From Bacteroides cellulosilyticus (GTDB taxonomy: Bacteria; Bacteroidota; Bacteroidia; Bacteroidales; Bacteroidaceae), in the NCBI RefSeq assembly GCF_020091405.1, contig NZ_CP081903.1:4836501-4900500 (forward strand): 64,000 bases of DNA, read 5' to 3'. This document shows positions 6,875-14,768 of the stretch, one piece after another. Position numbers and translations under genes: made by a program. How positions within the stretch are numbered: the first letter of the stretch is position 1; every line of letters begins with the position of its first letter. The notes below the pieces were generated by a model that saw only the letters and a list, made by a program, of their open reading frames with translations, was not told the DNA's origin and ran no database searches.

Positions 6875-8689
6875 TTAATCAAATAAGCAACCTTGTTCCG
6901 AAGTATTTTCAAGCCAATTTTCATTGTCGAACACCGTGTTTATCGGTCCCGGTCTGTCACCGTCCGGTCCATGCACGATGGCTTCTTCGCAGGGCCAGTA
7001 GCGCCCGTTGATGCGGTTGTAGACGAATTTGGCGTTGGTGTGGGCGCTACCCAAATGCTTGAACCGGACTTTGTCGATGTGGACGGTGACGATTTCCTTA
7101 TCGTCGTTGCGATCTACGATAAGACAGTAGTCGGCCATGTTACCGAAGTTGGCGGAACCGTTGATGTCGTTCATCTCTGCACGTCGCCGTTCGCCGTTGG
7201 TGGTGTTGCGGTTCACCTTGCGCGGATGCGCCACGAGGATAACGAGGCACTTGTGTTGCTGGGCGAATCGGCTCAGCTTGTTCAGCAGCGAGGTGATGTA
7301 TTGCAGTTCCGTTTGTCCCGGTTCCAGTTGCTGGTCAATGCGGTTTAGCGGATCTATGACAAAGATGCGCATCCCGCGGCGACGCACCAGTTGGCGGGCT
7401 TTCTCAAGGATGCAGTCCACGGTGTAGCTTCCCGTGTCCGGTAAGATGTGCGTCACGTTGTCCGTCAGCCAGCGCACCACCCGGTTGTAGAGGACTTCCG
7501 TCATACCCGCTCCGGGGCGGAACGGATGTCCGGTCAGCTTTTCGGAGAGCTTGGCCAGGTGGTATTCCATGGGCATGTTTTCGGGACTGAAGTAGCCGAT
7601 TTTCCACCCGTGCCTCAAGCAGAGGCGTAGGACGAGTTCATCGATGAATTCTGACTTTCCATCGCCGGGAAAGCCGCTCGTCACCACGAAACGCCCGGTT
7701 TCGAAAGTGCAATTCGCATCCAGATTGTCCCAGCCCGTTTCAGCGCCCCGTTGAAGGCCGTTTTCGAAGAGTGTGCGGAAGGCATCTTGGCGGTCTTCGG
7801 TGGTGAAGACGCCTTCCAGCGGGATTTCTTCGGCCTGCGCTAAGGTGATGAGCAGACTTTCGGCTCCGTAGCGGACGAGATGCTCGTTAGCATCCTTGCA
7901 TTCCGGCCCGAAGCGTACCAGACGGCAGCGTTCGGCTCCGAGGCGCCGCACGAGTTCCCGTTGCAGCAGCCGGCCGGAGTTGTCCTCGTCTGTGGCGATG
8001 TAGATGAGTTGCTTCGGCTCGAAGTGCGTATCCACAAAGCGATCCATCCAGGTGAGGTTGTTCTGCGCGCCGGCGGGCACGGAGATCACGTCCTTTCGTC
8101 CGGCGCTCATGAAGGCGGCGGCGTCGAATTCGCCCTCGGTGATGATGCATTCCGGAGTGTCCAGTATGGCGTCAATGTTGTAGGGGATCAGCTCGGCGCC
8201 TTTCACCATCATGAAGTGTTTGCGGCCGCTGCGGTACTTGGTGTTGATGAGTGTACCGTTTTCGAAATAGTTGAAGCAGAGGCAGTTTTCCAGTTCGTGG
8301 CTTTCGGGCAGCATGATGCATTCTTCGGTGATGCGCAGTTCGGCCAGCAGGTGTTGTGCCAAGCAGCGTTCCTGTGTCCAGTACCGTTCCAGGTTCTCGC
8401 TGAGCTTTGCCTTGGCGGCGTCGAAGACGGGGCGGCGGAAATGGGAGGGGAGCTTGCTGGCACGGTTGTATTTTTCTTTTAGCTGTTGCCGTTCCCGCTC
8501 TTCGGCATCATCGGGCACGTAGAACTTGTGACCGCAGTGATGACAGTAGCATAAACCCTTGTCCAGATCGATGGAGAACGATTTGTTGCCTTTGTGTCCG
8601 CGGGTGGCGTTACACTCCGGACAAATGGTTTTGATTTTGCCGCTGGTGCGACCGAGGGTGTCGATTCCGTACTTATGAAAATTTCTCAT
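6875..8689 (-). CDS. T7 gp4-like primase-helicase (zinc finger, Toprim, RecA-like helicase)
   Basis: 604 aa. Residues ~20-60 form a four-Cys/His zinc ribbon (CPEC near 24, CHHCGH near 49) of the primase type. A Toprim domain follows (EGEFDAAAF near 185, then ATDEDNSGR). The C-terminal half is a DnaB/gp4 helicase core with Walker A GFPGDGKSE near 343, Walker B IFVIDPLNRID near 445, and VAHPRKVN with a DINGSANFGNMADY block. This is the architecture of phage T7 gene 4 and mitochondrial Twinkle-like proteins. It would prime and unwind DNA at a replication fork. GC-rich codons (CTG, GCG, CGG) stand out from the AT-rich polysaccharide genes. It is downstream of a DnaD-like gene, but no integrase, terminase or structural phage gene is nearby, so it is probably a domesticated module. 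Confidence 0.88.
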   Translation of the reverse strand: MRNFHKYGIDTLGRTSGKIKTICPECNATRGHKGNKSFSIDLDKGLCYCHHCGHKFYVPDDAEERERQQLKEKYNRASKLPSHFRRPVFDAAKAKLSENLERYWTQERCLAQHLLAELRITEECIMLPESHELENCLCFNYFENGTLINTKYRSGRKHFMMVKGAELIPYNIDAILDTPECIITEGEFDAAAFMSAGRKDVISVPAGAQNNLTWMDRFVDTHFEPKQLIYIATDEDNSGRLLQRELVRRLGAERCRLVRFGPECKDANEHLVRYGAESLLITLAQAEEIPLEGVFTTEDRQDAFRTLFENGLQRGAETGWDNLDANCTFETGRFVVTSGFPGDGKSEFIDELVLRLCLRHGWKIGYFSPENMPMEYHLAKLSEKLTGHPFRPGAGMTEVLYNRVVRWLTDNVTHILPDTGSYTVDCILEKARQLVRRRGMRIFVIDPLNRIDQQLEPGQTELQYITSLLNKLSRFAQQHKCLVILVAHPRKVNRNTTNGERRRAEMNDINGSANFGNMADYCLIVDRNDDKEIVTVHIDKVRFKHLGSAHTNAKFVYNRINGRYWPCEEAIVHGPDGDRPGPINTVFDNENWLENTSEQGCLFD

Positions 8690-8745
8690 ATTTCGTTGAA
8701 TTGTTTAAAATTATTTTTGGAAAATCATTTGTAAAGTCGTTTGGA

Positions 8746-8892
8746 AATGCCACACTTCAGTGTCTCGAATGCCGCACTTCGTGGGGGCAAATGCCACACT
8801 TGGATGAGCGTGATCTGTGGCATTTGCTTTGTTCAGCTGTGGCATTTGCCTTGTTCAACTGTGGCGTTTGCTTTGTTCAACTGTGGCATTTG
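8746..8892. repeat. 22-bp-phased inverted repeat array, copy A (3 + 4 units)
   Basis: TGCC cores begin at 8748, 8770 and 8792 (plus orientation); GTGGC cores begin at 8817, 8839, 8861 and 8883 (inverted orientation). All steps inside each arm are 22 bases, and the two central cores are separated by 19 bases. Unit consensus is AATGCCACACTT plus a variable part; the inverted units here are GCAAATGCCACAGTTGAACA-like and nearly identical to each other. The inverted arm runs into the end of the DUF4373 gene. The same layout occurs at 38682 and 53432. Confidence 0.9.
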
Positions 8893-9903
8893 CGAGCTCC
8901 ATGAGCGTGTGGCTTCATTCCAGAAAGCGGTGGCGTCCGGTCGGGGAGGGGCATTGTCGGGAATAGTGCAGCCCAGATAGGTGCGTCGGCCGTCGATGCG
9001 CTGTTCATAGCGGTAGGGGTCGGGCGGGGCAGCAGACTTCTGCTTGGCATCGAGTGCCAGGAGGGTTGCGTACAGGGCTTGCGAAGTGCGTTGCCCGCAG
9101 CTTGTATAGTTCACGAAGTAGCGGCGCGCATCGCTTTCGGTCAGCATGTCGTGCCATTTGTCGTAGACTTCGATATGCTGCTTGAAGCAGTCCACGGCCG
9201 CCTTGATGTGGCGCATCAGCAGTTCTCCGTAGCCGCTGTGCATGCAGGTCAATTCAAGCCAAGGAGTTCTTTCCGCCAGTCCGTCCACCAATTCCCGCCA
9301 GGGACGTATGGGACGCAGCGGTGCTTGCGGCCGGCCGAAGTCGTCGCAGACGGTAAGTGTATTCGGAGAATTATTGGCATCATTATCAGCATCAGCAGTA
9401 GTTTCTTTTTCTTTTGCTGCTGCTGTTATTATATCTTTTATATTCTCTTTAAATACTTTGCAGGCTATTTCTTCAACGGTGCTGTTTTTTAGTATGTTAC
9501 CTTGATTTTTGACCTGGCTTTCCAGATCCAGCTCTGACGTTTTTTGCCGATTTTCATCATTTTTTGCATCGGAACCGGCGTTTTCTCCAGCATTTTTTGC
9601 CGTTTCTTTTTCTTTCTTCTTCACCGGATTCAGTTCTTCGGGACTGAAAAAGCCGTCTTCTTCAAGATTGAAAAGTTGGAATTCGTAGATGATTTTCTTC
9701 AGGTAGTTGAGCGGCATCTTTTTGCTCTTGCAGTAAGGGCGCAGATATTCCAGTTTTGCTCTGGGGGCAGGCAGTATGGAGAGTTTCTCGATGATGATCC
9801 AGTAGGCTCCGGTTCCTCTGGGGCCTTCCTTGTCGAACAGATCTTGCATTCGTGGGTCGTGCATGGCCATGAGCGGGTGTTGCAGGTAAAAATTTCTTTT
9901 CAT
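8833..9903 (-). CDS. DUF4373 (Lin1244/Lin1753-like) replication-associated protein
   Basis: 356 aa from the ATG at 9903; an upstream TTG-started extension adds only MINQIKTIV. The N-terminal 90 residues (FYLQHPLMAMHDPRMQDL, GTGAYWIIIEKL, LKKIIYEFQLFNLEEDGFF) fit the DUF4373 winged-helix domain found in phage replication initiators and DnaD-like proteins. A charged, Asn/Lys-rich linker follows (residues ~100-190), then a DnaD-like tail (ELTCMHSGYGELLMRHIKAAVDCFKQH). The final ~20 residues (MPQLNKANATVEQGKCHS) are encoded by repeat array A, so the natural C-terminus has been replaced or extended by repeat DNA. It probably loads the downstream primase-helicase; this is inferred from gene order. 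Confidence 0.75.
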   Translation of the reverse strand: MKRNFYLQHPLMAMHDPRMQDLFDKEGPRGTGAYWIIIEKLSILPAPRAKLEYLRPYCKSKKMPLNYLKKIIYEFQLFNLEEDGFFSPEELNPVKKKEKETAKNAGENAGSDAKNDENRQKTSELDLESQVKNQGNILKNSTVEEIACKVFKENIKDIITAAAKEKETTADADNDANNSPNTLTVCDDFGRPQAPLRPIRPWRELVDGLAERTPWLELTCMHSGYGELLMRHIKAAVDCFKQHIEVYDKWHDMLTESDARRYFVNYTSCGQRTSQALYATLLALDAKQKSAAPPDPYRYEQRIDGRRTYLGCTIPDNAPPRPDATAFWNEATRSWSSQMPQLNKANATVEQGKCHS

Positions 9904-9926
9904 TACAATTGTTTTAATTTGATTAA

Positions 9927-10055
9927 TCACTTGTGGGAAAATGTTGCGTAAGGCGGAGTAGCCTGTTGTGGCGACGGCGTTTTTTCGTAGCGTTTTCTCT
10001 TGACGGCGTCAAAGATAAGCATAGCCCAAAGCTCCGGAATGTACGGTCTGTCCAC
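9927..10055 (-). CDS. Possible small ORF, 42 aa
   Basis: A GTG-started frame encodes DRPYIPELWAMLIFDAVKRKR, then a Pro/Gln/Thr-rich end (PSPQQATPPYATF). It stops 23 bases before the DUF4373 start, a normal operon distance, and the composition is protein-like. However, a good -7 box (10010-10017) lies inside it and its first codons lie in the arm of a large hairpin, so it may be the end of an older gene. I recognise no family. Confidence 0.35.
   Translation of the reverse strand: MDRPYIPELWAMLIFDAVKRKRYEKTPSPQQATPPYATFSHK
10010..10017 (-). promoter_or_regulatory. -7 box for the DUF4373/primase-helicase operon
   Basis: CAAAGATA reads TATCTTTG on the minus strand. The start would be near 10003, 100 bases before the DUF4373 start. 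A -33 TTTG at the right spacing is not visible. Confidence 0.45.
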
Positions 10056-10113
10056 TACTTGTCCGTGTCAGAATAGCTTCGGGACAAGGTCTAGTGGGCC
10101 TAGACCGTACATT
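10038..10113. other. Large imperfect stem-loop upstream of the replication-like operon
   Basis: Outer arms AATGTACGGTCT (10038-10049) and AGACCGTACATT (10102-10113) are perfectly complementary. Inside, CCACTA/TAGTGG and CTTGTCC/GGACAAG continue the stem, about 25 base pairs in all with small bulges and a 17-base loop. It could be an RNA structure, a cruciform or an origin-like element; no T run follows on either strand. The rest of the spacer (10114-10217) holds only a 22-codon frame (10142-10210, minus) that I do not call. Confidence 0.6.
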
Positions 10114-10217
10114 TGGAATAAATAGTTACGCTTTGTTAAAATTAAGACTTATTACGAATTGGGGGAGCCCTGACACCGAAGAGCACATTACGGTTGTTAC
10201 ATGCAATCATCTGGCGG

Positions 10218-10461
10218 TCATTTTTTTAGCTTCTTTTTGCCCGGGGTCTGGCTGTATCTGTGAGTGACCTCGCGAATGTGTCCCAGTGCTAGTTTCAGGC
10301 GTATGCTGATATTGCCTTTGCCTTCAAACAGATCCTTCACGCCTTGGGCGAAAAGTTCCAGTACGATAAATTCCAGTTTTACATGGTTTGTTTCGATCAG
10401 AATGTTGAAGATTTCTACATGATCTCCGTTAGTAACGGATAGTTCAAATGTTTTTTTTCAT
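10218..10461 (-). pseudogene. 80-codon gene frameshifted in an A8 tract after the start codon
   Basis: The ATG at 10461 is followed by eight A residues; in this form translation stops after five codons. With seven A residues the frame is open for 80 codons: MKKTFELSVTNGDHVEIF, then NILIETNHVKLEFIVLELFAQG, and a basic end (TPGKKKLKK) with TGA at 10218-10220. The protein-like sequence and a -7 box just upstream (10491-10498) argue for a real gene. It is either a slipped-strand phase-variable gene caught in the off state, a gene rescued by transcriptional slippage, or a recent pseudogene. I recognise no family. Confidence 0.6.
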
Positions 10462-10490
10462 GATTTTTGTATTAATAAAATAAATGGCGG

Positions 10491-10498
10491 CAAAGGTA
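10491..10498 (-). promoter_or_regulatory. -7 box for the A8-tract small gene
   Basis: CAAAGGTA reads TACCTTTG on the minus strand, 30 bases upstream of the ATG at 10461; transcription would start near 10484. Confidence 0.45.
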
Positions 10499-10546
10499 AA
10501 AATACCCAGAGAGGGAGTTTGGTAATTTTTGGGATATAATTGGTGT

Positions 10547-11440
10547 TTATTGTTTTGATGAAAGAAATCCGCGGAAGGTGCCTCGGATAACGGCCACTGC
10601 CAACCGAAATTTTCCGTGTAGCAGATATACCATTGACTTTTTAGGCGCAGCAATGAGAGAGATGTATAGGCAGGACAGGATTTTTTCGCCGCCCGGTATG
10701 TTTCGACGGGCGTACAGGATACGGGCGCGTGAGAGATAGAATTCTCTTAAGGGGGTTCCTTTCTTGGCTGTCATGCTTTCCTTGTGGTAGACCACGGCTT
10801 CGGGTTCGTACCATAATTTATACCCGGCCCGGTGTAGCTGTGCCGACCAGTCAAATTCTTCGTAAAACAGAAAGTAGATTTCTGTCATTGTGCCTGCTTG
10901 TTGCAGGGCGTCACGACGTACCATCATGGCGGCGCCATGCAGGGAGGCGGTTTCGCATGCTATCCGGTAGCTGGGCTGGTCTTTTTCGTTGAAGCCGATG
11001 GCGGCATTGCGCAGCGTGATGCGTGAAAATGGGGTGAAGCCGGCGTATTGTAGTGTGTCGGGTGCATAGCTGTATTTTAGCATGGGCGATACGCCGCCGT
11101 TTTTGGGGTCTGCTTCTAGCCGGTGGATCAATGTTTCCAGTATAGGCTCTTTGATGATCGTGTCATTATTGAGGAAAAACAGATAATTGCCTTCAGCTAC
11201 TGTCAGTCCAGCGTTGTTGCCTCCGGCAAACCCAGTATTGGTGTTTTGTACGACTTTTACTTCGGGGTAGCGCAGCTTGATTTCATCGGCTTCGGGCATG
11301 CGGGAGCCGTTGTCCACTACGATGATTTCATAGGGATGGGTTTCGTGCTTGCGGAATGAGGCGATCATTTCGCAGGTGTCGGCAAGGCCGTTGTAGTTGA
11401 CGGTGATGATGGAAACGAGGGGAGATATGTGGCTTTCCAT
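10547..11440 (-). CDS. Glycosyltransferase family 2 (rhamnosyltransferase-like)
   Basis: 297 aa. It has a GT-A fold with VSIITVNYNGLADT, EIIVVDNGS, NTGFAGGNNAGL, and FLNNDTII as the DxD-equivalent, then FLFYEEFDWSAQLHRAGYKLWYEP. This WbbL-like pattern usually means an inverting dTDP-rhamnose or related transferase acting on lipid-linked glycan. The C-terminus is basic and amphipathic, suggesting membrane contact. A -7 box at 11466-11473 predicts transcription from about 11459, so I prefer the second ATG (11440); the ATG at 11455 would be almost leaderless. It is divergent from the next glycosyltransferase gene. Confidence 0.82.
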   Translation of the reverse strand: MESHISPLVSIITVNYNGLADTCEMIASFRKHETHPYEIIVVDNGSRMPEADEIKLRYPEVKVVQNTNTGFAGGNNAGLTVAEGNYLFFLNNDTIIKEPILETLIHRLEADPKNGGVSPMLKYSYAPDTLQYAGFTPFSRITLRNAAIGFNEKDQPSYRIACETASLHGAAMMVRRDALQQAGTMTEIYFLFYEEFDWSAQLHRAGYKLWYEPEAVVYHKESMTAKKGTPLREFYLSRARILYARRNIPGGEKILSCLYISLIAAPKKSMVYLLHGKFRLAVAVIRGTFRGFLSSKQ

Positions 11441-11465
11441 TTTCTTTCTTTTCATTGATTATCTG

Positions 11466-11473
11466 CAAAGATA
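11466..11473 (-). promoter_or_regulatory. -7 box for the GT2 gene
   Basis: CAAAGATA on plus is TATCTTTG on minus, in the 110-base divergent spacer between two glycosyltransferase genes. Confidence 0.45.
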
Positions 11474-11565
11474 AGTTTTCTCTGCTGATTTATTCTCATG
11501 AATGATAATATATGCAAAAAAAATAGTTTCTTTGTGCTATAAAATACAAGAAGTATTATATTAAT

Positions 11566-12738
11566 ATGAAAAAAATAAGGATAGCCTATTGTATTCCTGC
11601 ACTTTATTATCCTAGCGGCATGGAGCGTGTTCTTATATTGAAGGCCAATTATCTGGCGTGTCATGGATATGAAGTTCACATCATATTGACTGATGGAGGA
11701 GACAAGCCGCCTTATTTTCCGCTGGACCCTTCTGTCAGGCTGCATCAGTTGGACATAGATTTTGAAGAGCCATACCGTTATGTGTTTCCTCTCCGTGTGT
11801 GGCTCTACCGGGTGCGTATGCGAATACTGAAGAAAAAGCTGAACGAATGTCTTTGCGCCTTGAAACCTGATATCACGGTGTCGCTGTTGCGACGCGATAT
11901 CAATGTCATCAACCGAATGACTGATGGTAGTCTGAAAATGGGTGAAATACACTTTGACCGTATGCACTACCGCAATTTTAATGTATCCTGGTTACCTTCG
12001 CGGCTCAATGCCTGTATTGAACGCCGTTGGATGAATTCTCTGATACAAGAATTACGTCAACTTTCCAAATTTGTAGTGTTGACCCATGAAGATGCTGCTT
12101 TCTGGCCTGAATTGCAGAATGTCCACGTTATTCCAAATCCCGTTCCCTTTTTTCCCGACACGGTTTCCGATTGCTCCAACAAGCAGGTCATTGTCATGGG
12201 GCGCTATGTTGCGCAAAAAGGCTTCGATCGCTTGATATCCGCATGGCGCATGGTGGTGGACAGGCATCCCGACTGGACGTTGCGCATTTATGGCGATGGG
12301 CATCTGCGTGAGCGGCTACAGCTACAAGTGGAAGATCTGAAGTTGACGGACAGCTGTTTTCTGGAACGTTCCATTTCTGACGTGGTCTCTAAGTTCTGTG
12401 AAAGTTCCATATCCGTATTGAGTTCACGTTTCGAAGGTTTTGGGTTGGTTATTGTAGAAGCGATGTCCTGTGGGATTCCGGTGGTCGCATATACTTGCCA
12501 TTGCGGACCGCGCGATATCATTACCGACGGAAAAGACGGGATTCTAGTGTCCGAAGGAGATATTGCCGGTCTTGCCGAAGGCATCAGTCGACTGATCGAG
12601 GATGAAGAGTTGCGCCGCAAGATGGGAAAAGAGGCCCGTCGGAGGGCTGCGGACTACCGGATGGAGGTGATAGGTGCGCAGTGGATTGAATTGTTTGAAT
12701 CATTATTGTCTCGTCCGGTGCAGGATGAAGGTAATTAA
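11566..12738 (+). CDS. Glycosyltransferase family 4
   Basis: 390 aa. It is a retaining GT-B enzyme of polysaccharide assembly. Motifs: the N-terminal acceptor domain starts YCIPALYYPSGMERV; the donor domain contains VIVMGRYVAQKGFDRLI, RIYGDGHLRERL, and the EX7E-type block SSRFEGFGLVIVEAMSCGIPVVAY, then GPRDIITDGKDGILV. The length is normal for the family. It lies 13 bases before the next plus-strand GT2 gene, so the two form an operon. The sugar specificity cannot be told. Confidence 0.88.
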   Translation: MKKIRIAYCIPALYYPSGMERVLILKANYLACHGYEVHIILTDGGDKPPYFPLDPSVRLHQLDIDFEEPYRYVFPLRVWLYRVRMRILKKKLNECLCALKPDITVSLLRRDINVINRMTDGSLKMGEIHFDRMHYRNFNVSWLPSRLNACIERRWMNSLIQELRQLSKFVVLTHEDAAFWPELQNVHVIPNPVPFFPDTVSDCSNKQVIVMGRYVAQKGFDRLISAWRMVVDRHPDWTLRIYGDGHLRERLQLQVEDLKLTDSCFLERSISDVVSKFCESSISVLSSRFEGFGLVIVEAMSCGIPVVAYTCHCGPRDIITDGKDGILVSEGDIAGLAEGISRLIEDEELRRKMGKEARRRAADYRMEVIGAQWIELFESLLSRPVQDEGN

Positions 12739-12751
12739 TAAAGTTTAGTTT

Positions 12752-13603
12752 ATGAGTTGGTACAGTCGTTATTTGCAAGTTTATGAGAAAAATTTCGATG
12801 AAGTGGCTTTTGCCGGGATTATATCGGAAATACGTTCTAACTTGAAGAAGCTCCAGAGTGACGCACCTTTGGTTACGGTCTCTATCATTGCATACAATGA
12901 AGAGAAGCACTTGCTGGCCTGCTTGTGGGCGCTGAGTGAGATGAGAACTCGCTATCCCATTGAAATTATCGGGGTAAATAACGATTCTCAAGATCGCACG
13001 GCCGATGTGTACCGTGCTGTCGGTTTGCCTTTTTATACCGAAATGCAGCACAGTTGTGGCCATGCTCGCCTCTGCGGACTGATGAAGGCGCGTGGCAAGT
13101 ATCATGTAAATATTGATGCGGATACGCTTTATCCTCCCTCCTATGTGGACGCTATGATCGATGTCATGGAGAAGCGTGCGGATGTGATGGGAGTCAGTGC
13201 CACATGGGGATATTATCCGGACGGACAGCATTCCCGTACCGGCCTTTATTTCTATACGCTTTTCCGTGACTGCTATTTATGGTTGCAGTCTTTCAAGCGT
13301 CCGGAGCTCAGCGTTCGCGGATTGGTGTTTGCCTATCGGACGGAGGAAGCCAGAAAGGTAGGCATTCGTACTCACATCATTCGTGGCGAGGATGGGGCTT
13401 TGGCGTTCGGCCTTCGTGAATATGGGCGTATCGCTTTTCTTAGAAACTCTAAAGTGCGTGCGGTGACGGGTTATGGAACCGTGGGTGGAGGCTCTTTGTT
13501 TGGAAGTTTCCAGAGCCGGGTGTTGCAGGCATTCAAGAAAATAAAACATGTGTTTACATCAGCCGAGGAGTATAAGGATGAGGAATCTAATCTGATAAAG
13601 TAG
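12752..13603 (+). CDS. Glycosyltransferase family 2
   Basis: 283 aa. GT-A signs: VTVSIIAYNEEKHLLACLWAL, IEIIGVNNDSQDRTADV, VNIDADTLYPP (DxD), then IRGEDGALAFGL near residue 212 as the ED catalytic block. There is no clear transmembrane helix; it probably works at the cytoplasmic face on a lipid-linked intermediate. Second gene of a two-gene plus-strand operon inside an otherwise minus-strand polysaccharide locus. Confidence 0.85.
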   Translation: MSWYSRYLQVYEKNFDEVAFAGIISEIRSNLKKLQSDAPLVTVSIIAYNEEKHLLACLWALSEMRTRYPIEIIGVNNDSQDRTADVYRAVGLPFYTEMQHSCGHARLCGLMKARGKYHVNIDADTLYPPSYVDAMIDVMEKRADVMGVSATWGYYPDGQHSRTGLYFYTLFRDCYLWLQSFKRPELSVRGLVFAYRTEEARKVGIRTHIIRGEDGALAFGLREYGRIAFLRNSKVRAVTGYGTVGGGSLFGSFQSRVLQAFKKIKHVFTSAEEYKDEESNLIK

Positions 13604-13617
13604 TAATTTTTCTCTTT

Positions 13618-14763
13618 TTAAAGATGTCTCAGTAATATTCTGATTTCTCTTTGATAGGATAGTCGCCGTATGTCGAAATCTTGATATACGTCAATATTAA
13701 TCCTGTCATTTACAATTAATGAAAGGATGCGGCTCAAGTCTATGCCATCTTCTTGTTTTACGAAAGATCCATATTTTTCTTGTTCAATTAAGTCTCTTGC
13801 ACCACCTACGTCTGTGCTCACCATGTAGTTCCTGAAACGTTTCGCTTCATTCAGCACAATGCCGTAGCTTTCCCAGCGTGAAGTGCATACAAAGACTTTC
13901 GCTCGGTTGTACCATTCCCACAGTTCTTTCTTGCTCTCTATTTTTCCGGCAAACACGACTTGCTCTTTCTTTTCCGGGTATTTTTGGTAGAATTCCTCTA
14001 TGGCTTGACGAAACTGATTTTCCACAGGGCCTATTAAGACAAATTTCCACTCCTTCAGTTCCATACAGCCTAATGCATCCAGAATCATCTCCGTGTTTTT
14101 CTGATGAGTTCCCAAACGTCCTACGGTAATGATCAGATTTTCTTTTTGTTGGAATTTCCGTTCTGAGACGCCGGATGCAACGAATGCTTCTTCATCAAAA
14201 GCATTGGGGAGTAATACGAGCTTTTGGAGCATTATTTTACTAAAATCACTGTCGTAGCACAGAAAATCATAAGCCTGCGACGTTTCGCATGATAGTGCGG
14301 TTATCTTCTTCAGGCATTTCGTATATATCATTTTCCGCAACGCCTTACCAAGAAAAGAATGCTTATCTAGATTAAATTCCTGGCCGGAACCAGTGTCTAG
14401 TTTGATGTATATCTGCCCATGCTTATTCAGAAGTTTGTAAAGCAGGATGTTGACGTATGTCTCCAGCTTCCAGTGAAAGCACACCAACAAGTCGATGCGT
14501 GAAGCGTTTTGCAGAAGATACTTTATGTATACGAGGATTCTCCGATACGGGTTGTGGCCCAGCGGTTGCTTGGTAAATATCAATCCTTTCTTCGTCATAG
14601 AAGGGAGTAGCCGGGCTACTTCTTCGGAGTAGCCGCAGCAGATTTCTACGTCATAGTCTAAAGCCTGTCCCAGGTAATAGGGCACCAGCACTACGTCTTT
14701 TCCGAACTCTAGCGAATTCAGTTTTCTCCAAAGCAGTGTCAGCCGTTTCTTTCTTTCTTCCAT
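13618..14763 (-). CDS. Glycosyltransferase family 4
   Basis: 381 aa from the ATG at 14763; a TTG nine bases upstream is the alternative and would overlap the previous stop. GT-B donor domain: ENLIITVGRLGTHQKNTEMILDAL, KFVLIGPVENQF, VCTSRWESYGIVLNEA (catalytic EX7E region), then VSTDVGGARDLI. The N-terminal half contains LVLLPNAFDEEAF just before the donor domain. It follows a GT2 gene by five bases and probably shares its transcript. Confidence 0.87.
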   Translation of the reverse strand: MEERKKRLTLLWRKLNSLEFGKDVVLVPYYLGQALDYDVEICCGYSEEVARLLPSMTKKGLIFTKQPLGHNPYRRILVYIKYLLQNASRIDLLVCFHWKLETYVNILLYKLLNKHGQIYIKLDTGSGQEFNLDKHSFLGKALRKMIYTKCLKKITALSCETSQAYDFLCYDSDFSKIMLQKLVLLPNAFDEEAFVASGVSERKFQQKENLIITVGRLGTHQKNTEMILDALGCMELKEWKFVLIGPVENQFRQAIEEFYQKYPEKKEQVVFAGKIESKKELWEWYNRAKVFVCTSRWESYGIVLNEAKRFRNYMVSTDVGGARDLIEQEKYGSFVKQEDGIDLSRILSLIVNDRINIDVYQDFDIRRLSYQREIRILLRHL

Positions 14764-14768
14764 ACATT

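Noticed and set aside
8746..8892. CRISPR array
   Set aside because: Units are 22 bases with short degenerate cores and both orientations in one array; there are no constant-length unique spacers and no cas genes.
10038..10113. Small invertible element
   Set aside because: The inner sequence also pairs, giving one long hairpin, and no -7 box lies between the arms; no recombinase is nearby.
10142..10210. 22-codon minus-strand frame
   Set aside because: Too short and without promoter or binding site; mentioned only as spacer content.
5114..10461. Complete prophage
   Set aside because: Only replication, HU-like and lysis-type genes are present; no integrase, terminase, portal, capsid or tail genes and no attachment repeats were seen.
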